This document shows, one piece after another, positions 53,896-64,000 of a stretch of DNA of 64,000 nt (its first letter is position 1; each line of letters begins with the position of its first letter). Made by a program: the position numbers and the translations under genes. The notes under the pieces were generated by a model. It had not been told where the DNA came from. It worked only from the letters and a program-made list of their open reading frames with translations, and did no database searches. This stretch comes from Fragilaria crotonensis (lineage: Eukaryota; Bacillariophyta; Fragilariophyceae; Fragilariales; Fragilariaceae), in assembly GCA_022925895.1 (NCBI GenBank), contig JAKSYS010000062.1, positions 85,593 through 149,592 of the forward strand. The letters are read 5' to 3'.

Positions 53896-54745
53896 ACGGT
53901 TGAACTGTCGGAGTCTTCGTTGGATTCAGGCTCGTCGGTTGCCTTGATGCAGAAAGTAACGTTGGTAGCTTCGTTGGAGAACGAGTCTTCGCCAGCGTCG
54001 TTGGTCGCCGTGTGGGCGCCACTGTCGTTGGTCGGCGAGTGGGCGCCAGCGTCGAAGGATGGGTCGTTGGAGTCAGCGTCGTAGGTCGCTGTGTGGGAGT
54101 TAGCGTCGTGGGCTGTGCTGTTGGAGTGAGCGTTGTCGGTGCCTGCGTAGGAGCCGGCGTTGTCGGTGCCTGCGTGGGAGCCAGCGTCGTTGGTGGTGCA
54201 GTCGGAGCCAGTGTCGTGGGTAGTAATGTCGGAGCCAGTGTCGTGGGTAGTGCAGTCGGAGCTGCTGTCGGAGCCAGCGTCGTTGATTGTGCAGTCGGAG
54301 CTGCAGTCGGAGCCATCGTTGTTGGTTGTGCAGTCGGAGCCAGCGTCGTTGGTTGTCCAGTCGAAGCTGCCGTCGGAGCCAGCGTCGTTGGTTCCTGCGT
54401 CGGAGCTGCAGTCGGAGCCAGCGTCGTTGGTTGTGCAGTCGGAGCCAGCGTCGTTGATTGTGCAGTCGGAGCTGCAGTCGGAGCCAGCGTCGGAGCCAGC
54501 GTCGTTGGTTCCTGCGTCGGAGCTGCTGTCGGAGCCAGCGTCGTTGGTTGTGCAGTCGGAGCCAGTGTTGTTGGTTCCTGCGTCGGAGCTGCAGTCGGAG
54601 CCAGCGTCGTCGGTTGTGCAGTCGGAGCTGTTGTCGGAGCCAGCGTCGTTGGTTGTGCTGTGGGAGCCAGCGTCGTGTGTTGCGCTGTTGGAGAGAGCGT
54701 CGTTGGTTCTTGTGTGGGAGCCAGCGTCGCCGGTTGTAATGTTTG
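53895..54745 (-). repeat. PT-rich mucin-like block of copy B
   Basis: About 280 residues of TLAPTAAPTQEPT and TLAPTAQPT units, becoming TLTPTQRP/TLAPTRRPT near the C-terminal end. It separates FN3 from the Cys-rich tail. Long plus-strand ORFs over it (Gly/Val/Ala-rich) are artefacts of the triplet-like periodicity. Confidence 0.85.
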
Positions 54746-57700
54746 ATTCAACGAATCAAGTGTGGTCAGTAGTAGCTCGCTTCCCCCTTGACTGTATCCA
54801 CCTGGCGCAGATGCTGTCCTTACTTGAATGGAATACGCGGTAGCTGGCTGCAAGTTTGATATCACATACGATGTACCTCGAATATCACTTTCAAGCAAGT
54901 TGTATCGTTCTGGTTCCTCCCATGCAGACTTCTGATAAACTGCGAAGTACATTCCTTGCTCCGCAGTGCTCCATGACAGTATTGCCGAAGTTGGAGTGAT
55001 ATTGGTGGCTGTGAGCTGGAGCACCATACCAACCGAACCGAAACGCAATTCATAAATACCAGAGGGAGGTCCATAGTCCAGAATATGGAAATATTTTTGT
55101 GTGGCACTTCACCAACTCCTGCGAGACGTCGTATCTTGGACGTTCGCCAGACATTCTCACCCAGAAGTACCTCACGAGAACCACCCTCGCGACGAATAGA
55201 ATGTAGGTCATAAGATGATGGCAACGTGTCGTTGAACCGAAAGTAAAACCAATTGCCGTTGGGGGATGCCAATGGCAGGGGAACAAATGGCAAGGACATG
55301 TTCACGACCATGCGATGTGTGAACGATTCGCCCACCACCGACTCAGATTTGACAATCTTTCCGCCAATTGTCGCAAACACAGGATACTCCGTTCCTTGAT
55401 AGGAGCTGATCAGAGTGTCCGGTATGCGATCGATGTCAGGAAATTTATCAATCAAGAAATCAGGGAGGCTATCATCAAACCCACCACCTTCTGAAGAAGC
55501 CGCTGAATCAATGTAGACACAATGCGAGAGTTTGAACATTTGCACCGACTTGATGAGCGCCAGTCGTTCGTCATCAAGGGGTCCCTTGTATGTAAAGGTG
55601 GCGTTGTAGTTGGAGAAAGTACCTTGAAGGGTGGATGTCAAAGTCCACAACCCAACCTTACTGGAACGAGCCGGAACCGTGCCAAAATCAATTTCGAGTG
55701 AAGGTTGCGCCGGCTGTCCTGCAAGCTCCGCTGATATGATCCTAAAGTCCACCAATAGACCTTTCTCATTGTCAATGATTTCCGGTTGTCCCGACATGAT
55801 TCGTAGGCTCTGAGCATCGCCATAGCCACTATTCTTCACCAAAACTGCAAGCTTGTACGGCACAGGAGGTTCAATAGCGGGTGTGAAAGGATCATCGGCA
55901 AAGATATCGTACTCATGGAAGTAAAGCAGATCCAACTGTGGATCTGGTGAGACCAGAATCGTATCAGGACTCATCGTTATGGATGACATCACTCCATCCT
56001 GGTAGTATTCAAACTTGCCACCAATATTGTAATATGTTGGCACCGTCGGCGCTGCATCGCTTAATGCCAAGATTAGCCAAGTCGCAGACCCCGAAAACGA
56101 CCCGGCAAGTGTTCCATTCCCGTCCACACCGGTGATGCCGACGAGCGTCGGACTCGATAGAACGAACAGATTGTTGGCAGACCTAGAAGAATCTCGATTT
56201 GTGATGAACAACGTGATTGTAATGTTGGTCATATCAAGACCAGAATTCTGAATCTGTAGCTCAGCCTCAAACGCATCCCTCGTAAGAACCGCTCTTTGCT
56301 TGATCTGGACACGCACAGAAGCACAGACGCCTTGGTCAACTCTGGAATCAGCTATTTCTAAGGCTTGTTTGTCGGCTAGCCAGAGATCGTAAATGTCGTT
56401 GAACCCGCGGCGAAGAGCAGTCTGTGTCGCGTCACTCAGAATTGCAGCTTTTTCGTTGATGTACGTTAAATTAATCATGTCCGAGTTCAAACCAAGCTCT
56501 GGCGGTAGATCAGAAGGCTGGAAGTACCCTTGAGCATAGTAGTCCTGCGATCGATTCCATCTTGCCACGAACGCTCCGAGGTTTTCGCTATAGACAAGAT
56601 CCGTGTTTGGGCGAACGGTGGCCAAGGATGACGCTTCGCTCTCGGAGATGAACGTGCCTCCTGGTCCGTTGATGTCGATGGATGACTTGAAAATTGAATC
56701 GAACGAGGCGTATTCTTGATCCGATTCCATAGACTGGAAAAATTTCGGTCCACCAAATGCGTAAAATGCCAACTCCATAAATGTTCCCAATGCCTCGTAG
56801 GAATATACCAAATTCGATTGGGCAATAGCGAGCTCAGTGTCGGCTTCAAGCAGTAATCGGGACGAGCCTTTCCGAGCATCAACGCATTCCTTCTTGATTC
56901 CATCAAAGCACTCTTTCAATTCTTTATAATGCGTTATGCCGTACCAAACCGCCTCGAACACAAAGGCGCCGACAACTGCAACGGGGATGAAAAGAACCCT
57001 TTGGTGCTGGGATTGATCGCCACTAGTCAAGCTCCGTGAAGGTGGAATATCGAGTTCGTTGTTAGAAATAAAAACATTCGGGAAATATCGCTCTCCGATT
57101 TTCCCTACATCCCCTGCGCATCCTGCACCAGCTTTACCGAGCGAAACTACGGAATTTAGTGACAACCCGTCCTTCTTCACACCATTCACTGTGTTCACTG
57201 CACTCAAACAGTCTTTCATGGGAAACTTGAAAGGAATAAAATCGACACATTTCAAACCAGTTCCGAATACATTTGCCGCCACATTCGATACACTCGTGTC
57301 AGGATCAGTGAGTGAGCTTGCGATGGACTCTACACAATCCTTGAACGGAACAAGTGACCACGCGCACTTCACCGCTTCCAACAAACATTCACATCTGCTG
57401 GATCCACCACCGCCGCCTCGTGGGTTAAGGTAGCCGCCGCCGCCGCCGCTGCCCTGTGGGTTGAATACCACACCAGTACAATTCGGATAACGGAATCCAA
57501 TGCCGATTGAGGCGTAAACTTTGCCGCGGCAGATAATGTGCCACTCCACATAGCCGCCACAAGACCAAGCACCTCCTTCAAGATACCGTCCATCCACAAT
57601 TGCGTTTTCAACCTTGACGGGATAGTAAATGGTAGAATTCGCTGGAAGATCGCCGATCGGGCGACCAAGGAGTGGCACAAAACGGAGACCATTCGATTGT

Positions 57701-59834
57701 GGAAGGTTCAGTTGCACATCTTTTGCAGCGATGAAACCATGGTTGGTGATCTTGAAGTTGATTTGATCTTCGCCGGGGATCAAAGTCTCCAAATCAAGAT
57801 CATTTGGTTCGATCGTGACAACGGGCGCTGGCACAAAGGTTGTGAACGTTGTCTCAAGGATGATTTCGTATTCTTCTTCAAGTGTAATTGGATTCACTCT
57901 CCATGTGTACGACACAACTTGCATCGGGAGAAAAGCATAAATGATTTGATCGGCTCCTGTGATCTCAATGATCTTCCGAAACTCACCGTGCTTGGCGGCT
58001 GTTGCACGGACTTCATAGACACCCCTTGGTACGTTGGTAAAGGCAGCCGACCCCGTCGCATCAACAGAACGTCGAAACGTCTCGAGGGTCACTGCATTCT
58101 TGATAGTTACAGTCGATGTGTTCAGGGGAGGATTGCCCTCCTTGTGAAAGGTCGCTTCATCTTCAGTGATGACAATCAGATTCCCAACAAGGTCGCTGAC
58201 AACCTCGATGCGAAAGTCCACAACGAGAGAAACGGTTGTCGACTGAATGGTCAGTGCTCCCGTCCACGACTGAAAGGGTTCAGTTGCGTTTGGGAGGCTG
58301 GAGAACAAAATGGTCATTGTTTCTCCAGGGAGGATGGATGGGATGACAGAGTGCGACGACAGCTGCAGTAAGTGGAAGTTTGCCGGCATGATCGCCTGCA
58401 AATCACCCGTCGGAGCTCCCCCCGAATTCGTAAGAACGATCTGAGCCATGGACCTTGCCCCACGAGCGGCTTGAAGTCCAATGCTGGGAGGCTCGGCAGC
58501 GAGCACAGGAGTTGGAGCTTGGAATCCCATGGACAGCCGGCCGCTCGCGAATGCAGTGGTGTTGGTAGAAATCTTGTATCGAATAACAAATGTTCCAGGG
58601 AGGCGGGCCACAACTTTCACGATGGCGTTGATATTCGAATTGGGAGCGAGCACCTTGGAGTTCAGCTCAATAGTGATATTCTGAATTTCAGATGGAATCG
58701 GAGATGTTATGCTCACAGATAGATCTCCCAGCGCAACCTTGTCAGATAGTGACAAAACTGTTACAGATTCCTCAACTTGAACGAGCGTGAGGGCCACAAT
58801 TCGAAAGTCTCGAGGAATCACTGCGAGGCCTGAGCGACTGAAGCTGTCTTGAATTGTGTCATTCCGATATCCCTTCGGCTGTCCGCTGAGGTAGAATGTG
58901 CCCCCTTCTTCGTCGAAGGGAACAAACGAAACTCGAATTCTGCCGTCCTGTCGAGCGACAGCCGATATTGTGCGTCTGAAGCCGTCTTTCGTGACCACGA
59001 TTTCAGCTTCACAGAACGGAACAGCACTTCGGTTGTCTCGAAAGAGGCAATACCCCTCGATAGGAACCAAAGTTGCGTCTGGACCACTTGAGACTTCTCT
59101 GACTGTCGACTGCACCCCTTCAATGATGTAATCAGAAAGCACTTCTAGTTGGAAGTTGACCGAGTCACTGCCAGCGCTGTTCTCGGCGAAAAGTGTCACA
59201 TTGTACGGCTTAGCAGTCGCCGATACCTGAACCTGTCCCCACTCCAAAGCTCCCGTAGATGGGTTGATGTACAAATCATCCTGCGAAGGTTCAACTGAAA
59301 CTGTCCAATATATGGGCAAATCCCCTTCTTCGACAGACGCTAAATATGAGAACTTGGCATTCTCTCGAATTTGCATCACACTTGCGTTGACGGCCTTCAC
59401 TCGAGGAGGGACCACGGCCGTGAGGCAGGTTTCTCCCTGATAACCGCTGTCGCAAATACACCCAGACACAGCGCAGAATCCGTTTACACACGCATCACGA
59501 CGACACAGCCCAAAGTACTCGAATGGGACACTGCTGTAGGAAGTCAGTTCACCTATTGACACGGAAAGCTCGACCACTGCGCTTTCCTCCGTGACAACGC
59601 CTAATTGAGAAACGTCAGGAGCAACGCAGGCCACTTCCGTGTCTGACTTGTACGTTCCGATGACAGTCGAGGCGCCAAATTGGCAAGTGACGGTAGCACT
59701 GCTGGAGTTTCCAAAGTTAAATCCTTTGACTCTGACCACAAATCCTCCTGTTACAAGGCCACCACTAGGGAAAATTGTGTCAATAGCGACGACTGGAAGA
59801 CAGTCCTTTGTAAAAGTACCAATCGGGCAAACAA

Positions 59835-60165
59835 CTGGTGCTGATGTTGGCGACAAGGTCGTAGGTTGCGGTGTCGGAGCCAGCGTCGTGGGTTGTGCAG
59901 TCGGAGCCAGCGTCGTGGGTTGCGCTGTCGGAGCGAGCGTCGTTGGTTCCTGCGGAGCCAGCGTCGTGGGTTCCTGTGTCGGTGACAACGTCGTCGGTTT
60001 CTGTGTCGGAGCCAGCGTTGCCACCGGAGCCAGCGTTGCCACAGGAGCCAGCGTTGTCACAGGAGCCAGCGTCGCAGGTTGCATTGTCGGTGCCAGCGTT
60101 GTGGGTTCCTGTATGCTCGCTGGAGACCTGGTTGTTGGACTAATGGGCGGCAAAGTACCAGGTGT
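59835..60165 (-). repeat. PT-rich linker of copy B with a TLAPVA sub-repeat
   Basis: Contains TLAPVTTLAPVATLAPVA in addition to TLAPTQEPT units, between the CGC Cys module and IPT/TIG. Longer than the equivalent linker in copy A. Confidence 0.85.
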
Positions 60166-60369
60166 GCACCCGCAATAAAATTCGATCAAACGGCTTAAAG
60201 TATAACAATAGCCGGCAGAGAATTTTCCATTTCGTCCGTCCGCCTGCAAATCCCCACACGTAGTAATCAAGGGCGGAAAGAAGGCTCCAGGGTTCGTCAC
60301 GGTTTTGCCTTCCCCGCAAACGAGACATTCTGGTTCTCCAAAGACAGCCGTCGGTTGCGCGGTGGGAGG

Positions 60370-63300
60370 CATCGTCGGTCGAAAACCTGACTTGACCTGA
60401 AATGAGGCGCTCACGCCGAGGATGCGAGGAGGGTTGGAATTGGCAATGACCATCACAGCTTTGTACGCGGAATTTAAAGCCGGCAGGAATCCTCTCCAGA
60501 CTGGGACGGTACCTCTGTTGCCTGTCATCTGATTATTCCGCACATACTCACGCGCAGCAGGAGTGAGAGAGTAGTCTTGAACATCTTGAGGGAACAAATC
60601 TATCCAGGCGAAATTGTTCTCCACGTTGTCAGTCTCTTGGTTCAAAGTGATGAAGATGTTAATATACTCGCCTTCATAGTACTGTGTTTCGTCGGTCTCC
60701 AGAATGGCATTATTTGGCAAGACGTCAAACGCGTCGCTCACACCGAGGATGCGAGGAGGGTTGGAATCAGCAATGACCATCACAGCTTTGTACGTGGAAT
60801 TCAAAGCTGGCAGGTTCCTGCTGGAGACTCGGATGGTTCCAGTGTTGCCTGTCATCTGATACACATACTGACGCGCAGCAGGAGGGAGAGAGTAGTTTTG
60901 TGTATCTTGAGGGAACAAATCTACCCAAGCGAAATTGAACATCATGTCGTCGGCTTCTTGGTTCATAGTGATTGAGATCTCAATCCACTCGCCTTCGTAG
61001 TACTGTGTTTCGTCGGTCTCCAGAATGGCATTATTCTGCAAGACATCAAACTCGTCGCTCACACCGAGGATGCGAGGAGGGTTGGAATCAGCAATGACCA
61101 TCACAGCTTTGTAAGTGGAATTCAAAGCTGGCAGGTTTCTGCTGGAGACTGGGACGGTACCACTGTTGCCTGTCATCTGATAAGTCAGCACAAACTGACG
61201 CGCAGCAGGAGGGAGAGAGTAGTTTTGTGTATCTTGAGGGTACAATCCTACCCAAGCGAACCTATTCTCCATGTCATCGGCTTCTTGATCCATCGTGTAG
61301 GCGACGTCAATCCACTCGCCTTCGTAGTACTGTGTTTCGTCGGTCTCCAGAATGGCATTATTCTGCAAGACGTCAAATGCGTCGCTCACACCGAGGATGC
61401 GAGGAGGGTTGGAATCAGCAATGACCATCACAGCTTTGTACGTGGAATTTAACGCTGGCAGGTTTCTGCTGGAGACTCGGATGGTTCCAGTGTTGCCTGT
61501 CATCTGATAACTCACATACGCACGTGCAGCAGGAGGGAGAGAGTAGTTTTGAACATCTTGAGGGAACAAATCTATCCAGGCGAAATTGTTCTCCACGTTG
61601 TCAGTCTCTTGGTTCAAAGTAATGAAGATGTTAATCCACTCGCCTTCGTAGTACTGTGTTTCGTCAGTCTCCAGAATGGCATTATTTGGCAAGACGTCAA
61701 ACGCGTCGCTCACACCGAGGATGCGAGGTGGGTTGGAATCAGCAATGACCATGACAGCTTTGTAAGTGGCATTCAAAGCAGGCAGGTTCCTGCTGGAGAC
61801 TTGGACGGTTCCCCTATTGCCGGTCATCCAATATCTCGTATACTCAATCCCAGCAGGAGGAAGAGAGTAGTTTTGAACATCTAGTGGGAACAAGCCTACC
61901 CAAGCGAACCCATTCTCCATGTAATCGGCTTCTTGATCCATCGTGTAGGCGACTTTAATCCACTCGCCTTCATAGTACTGTATTTCGTCGGTCTCCAGTA
62001 TGGCGTTATTCTGTATGACATCAAACGCGTTGCTCACACCGAGGATTCGAGAAGGGTTGGAATCAGCAATGACCATCACAGCTTTGTAAGTGGAATTCAA
62101 AGCTGGCAGGTTTCTGCTGGAGACTAGGACGGTACCACTGTTACCTGTCATCTGATATTTCCGCACATACTCACGCGCAGCAGGAGGGAGAGAGTAGTTT
62201 TGAGCATCATGAGGGAACAAATCTATCCAGGCGAAATTGTTCTCTACGTTGTCAGTCTCTTGGTTCAAAGTGATGAAGATCTCAATCCACTCGCCTTCAT
62301 AGTACTGTGTTTCGACGGTCTCCAGAATGGCATTATTTGGCAAGACGTCAAACGCGTCGCTCACACCGAGGATGCGAGGAGGGTTGGAATCAGCAATGAC
62401 CATCACAGCTTTGTACGTGGAATTCAAAGCTGGCAGGTTCCTGCTGGAGACTCGGATGGTTCCAGTGTTGCCTGTCATCTGATAACTCACATACTCACGT
62501 GCAGCAGGAGGGAGAGAGTAGTTTTGACATCTTGAGGAACAATCCTACTGACAGTGGTACTCCATGTCGTCTTCTTGGTTCATAGTGATTGAGATCTCAA
62601 TCCACTCGCCTTCGTAGTACTGCGTTTCGTCAGTCTCCAGAATGGCATTACTCTGCAAGACATCAAACGCGTCGCTCACACCGAGGATGCGAGGAGGGTT
62701 GGAATCAGCAATGACCATCACAGCTTTGTAAGTGGCATTCAAAGCTGGCAGGTTTCTGCTGGAGACTTGGAATAATGGAGAATAATTCGAATACTCAATC
62801 GCAGCAGGAGGGAGAGAGTAGTTTTGAGCATTTTCAGGGTACAATCCTATCCAAGCGAAATTGTACTCCATGTCATCGGCTTCTTGGTCCATTGTGAAGG
62901 TGACTTCAATCCACTCGCCTTCGTAGTACTGCGTTTCGTCGGTCTCCAGAATTGCTTTATTCTGTATGACATCAAACGCGTCGCTCACGCCGAGGATGCG
63001 AAGAGGGTTGGAGCCGTTGACGGCCATGACAGCTCTGTACGTGGGATTTAACGCTGGCATGTTTCTGCTGGAGACTGGGATGGTTCCAGTGTTGCCCGTC
63101 ATCCAAGAACCCACAAAAAACACCGCAGGAGGAGGGAGGGAGTAGTCTGGGTTATCTTGAGGGAAAACACCTATCCAAGCGAACTCATACTCCATGTTGC
63201 CAGCATCGTGGGCCATTGTGACGGTGATGTCGATAGATTCTCCTTCGAAATACTGCGTCTCGTCGGTCTTGAGAGTAGCATTGTTTTGCAAGACATCAAA

Positions 63301-63610
63301 CACTTCGCTCGCGGCGAGGATGTGTAGAGAGTCATTTTCAGGGATGCCCAATACGGCCTTATATTTCCCCAATGCTGGCAACGACTCTGTCGTTAATTCG
63401 ACTTTTTCTGTCAGGATTCCATACATAGTATCAGTATACGCCCATGTTCCGAGGTTTGTATAGTCAGCTGTGTCATGGGGAAACAACGCGATCAAGGAAA
63501 TGAAAGACATTCCAGGTGTTGTTTCCTGGCGCACTTCGTAGGTAATTTTGATCCTCTGTCCGTCGAAGTAGGTGGCCTTGTCAGTGGTCAAGGTTGCGTT
63601 GATTGACGAT
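60370..63610 (-). repeat. Ten tandem beta-sandwich modules in copy B, ~324-bp period
   Basis: Module starts recur every 315-330 bp (for example 60703, 61023, 61351, 61674). Most share the ends NLPALNSTYKAVMVIADSNP and RILGVSDAFDVL almost unchanged. The N-terminal module is the most divergent. Copy A has six modules of a related but distinct set, so the two arrays expanded or homogenised independently after the duplication. Confidence 0.85.
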
Positions 63611-64000
63611 GTGTCGGTGGACAACTGCGCCCTCCTCCTTGTAGACTCATTGGAATCAAGAATGTTGAATTCCAAGTCGCGACTGATCGCACTGTCAATG
63701 TTGCCATCATGATGTTTCCTTGAGGAATGATTGCTGGTGGTTTGCAAACAAGGGCTTCAACATGTCAGGATCGTCGTGGACATTGTGTGCTGCGGTATCT
63801 TGGTCGGAAGTTAGTGTGGGTGTTTCAGTCGCGATGTCTGCGACTTCCACCTCCTCGTGTGTGGGCTTGGAAAAGTATGCCACCCATCTTGAGCTTGAGA
63901 TGAAGCCGCAGAGAAGGGGACATGAAGGACAATCATCATGACGATGAGAAGATCGAGGACAAAAGAGAAGGTCGAGCCATGGCTCATGCAAAATGGTGCT

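Larger units (their letters stand above)
53213..63980 (-). pseudogene. Giant secreted modular glycoprotein, copy B, mostly intact but frameshifted at both ends
   Basis: Two long frames cover most of it: 62490-54862 (2,542 residues) and 55048-53213 (611 residues). Order: ten beta-sandwich modules (63610-60370), Cys module CLVCGEGKT...CGC (60335-60168), PT linker, IPT/TIG (59830-59515), EGF, cadherin-like domain, central region to about 55060, FN3 (SAILSWSTAEQGMYFAVY), PT-rich block (54745-53930), three Cys-rich modules with CC-x-DGTWTCP-type motifs (53895-53215). Breaks: the signal peptide region (two extra bases at about 63960; more at 63880, 63835 and 63720), module 4 (about 62520-62560), and a 2-base AC insertion near 55098 before FN3. 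If these are assembly errors, the protein would have about 3,500 residues. Secretion is inferred from copy A's signal peptide. Confidence 0.8.
52590..64000. repeat. Segmental duplication, unit B (continues to window edge)
   Basis: Homologous to 39990-50220 in the same orientation. It includes the HAD 3' fragment, the ~55-bp direct repeat pair and the whole giant gene. The offset grows from about 12.6 kb to 13.8 kb because unit B has more beta-sandwich modules and Cys modules. Whether a third unit follows beyond 64000 cannot be seen. Confidence 0.85.

Noticed and set aside
42975-55100. Introns as an explanation for the frameshifts in giant copies A and B
   Set aside because: At each site the reading resumes in the other frame within a few bases, with an indel of 1-4 bases against the other copy; there is no room for introns.
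1-64000. tRNA, rRNA or CRISPR features
   Set aside because: I looked for tRNA arm motifs and regularly spaced short repeats and found nothing convincing; the tandem repeats present have no spacers.

Overview
The window looks like nuclear DNA of a stramenopile alga, most probably a raphid pennate diatom. This rests on short GT-AG introns (66 to 149 nt), Ty1/copia elements of the diatom CoDi type, LRR proteins with a transmembrane (TM) anchor, cytochrome b561 paralogs, and long Pro/Thr-rich, Cys-rich secreted proteins of the kind seen in diatom cell walls and mucilage. GTAC-rich intergenic DNA also fits. The species cannot be fixed from the sequence alone.

Layout. Bases 1-15,100 hold ordinary single-copy genes: a histidine acid phosphatase running off the left edge (-), an SLC38/AAAP amino acid transporter (+), a DOMON-cytochrome b561 protein (-), about 4.3 kb without a gene, a PH-domain coiled-coil protein with one intron (+) and a TM LRR-like protein (+). 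Bases 15.7-23.8 kb are a gene graveyard. It holds fragments of an acidic coiled-coil protein, a multi-KH RNA-binding protein with a 107-bp tandem expansion inside a KH domain, an LRR receptor-like N-terminus and a phytanoyl-CoA-dioxygenase-like protein. All are truncated or frameshifted, they lie in mixed orientation, and imperfect inverted repeats flank them. Bases 23.9-28.3 kb hold a full ABCC transporter in three exons. Bases 28.5-38.65 kb hold two more cytochrome b561 paralogs, separated by a very young 7.2-kb copia retrotransposon whose 3' LTR ends about 60 bp upstream of one b561 start codon. Bases 39.1-40.05 kb hold an HDHD2-like HAD hydrolase.

Bases 40-64 kb are a head-to-tail duplication of one giant secreted modular glycoprotein gene (-), whose copies I call A (40.5-50.2 kb) and B (53.2-63.98 kb). 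The order is signal peptide, 6 (A) or 10 (B) copies of a ~108-residue beta-sandwich repeat, a Cys module (B only), a PT-rich linker, IPT/TIG, EGF, a cadherin-like domain, a ~1300-residue central region, FN3, a second PT-rich mucin-like block and a Cys-rich tail. The duplication also copied the 3' end of the neighbouring HAD gene. Both copies carry several frameshifts. The domain set suggests an extracellular adhesive or wall glycoprotein, which is inference.

A cross-cutting caution: single- and two-base indels interrupt otherwise intact genes throughout (b561 #1, ABCC, HAD, copia pol, giant copies A and B). Some lie in homopolymers and may be assembly errors rather than biology.
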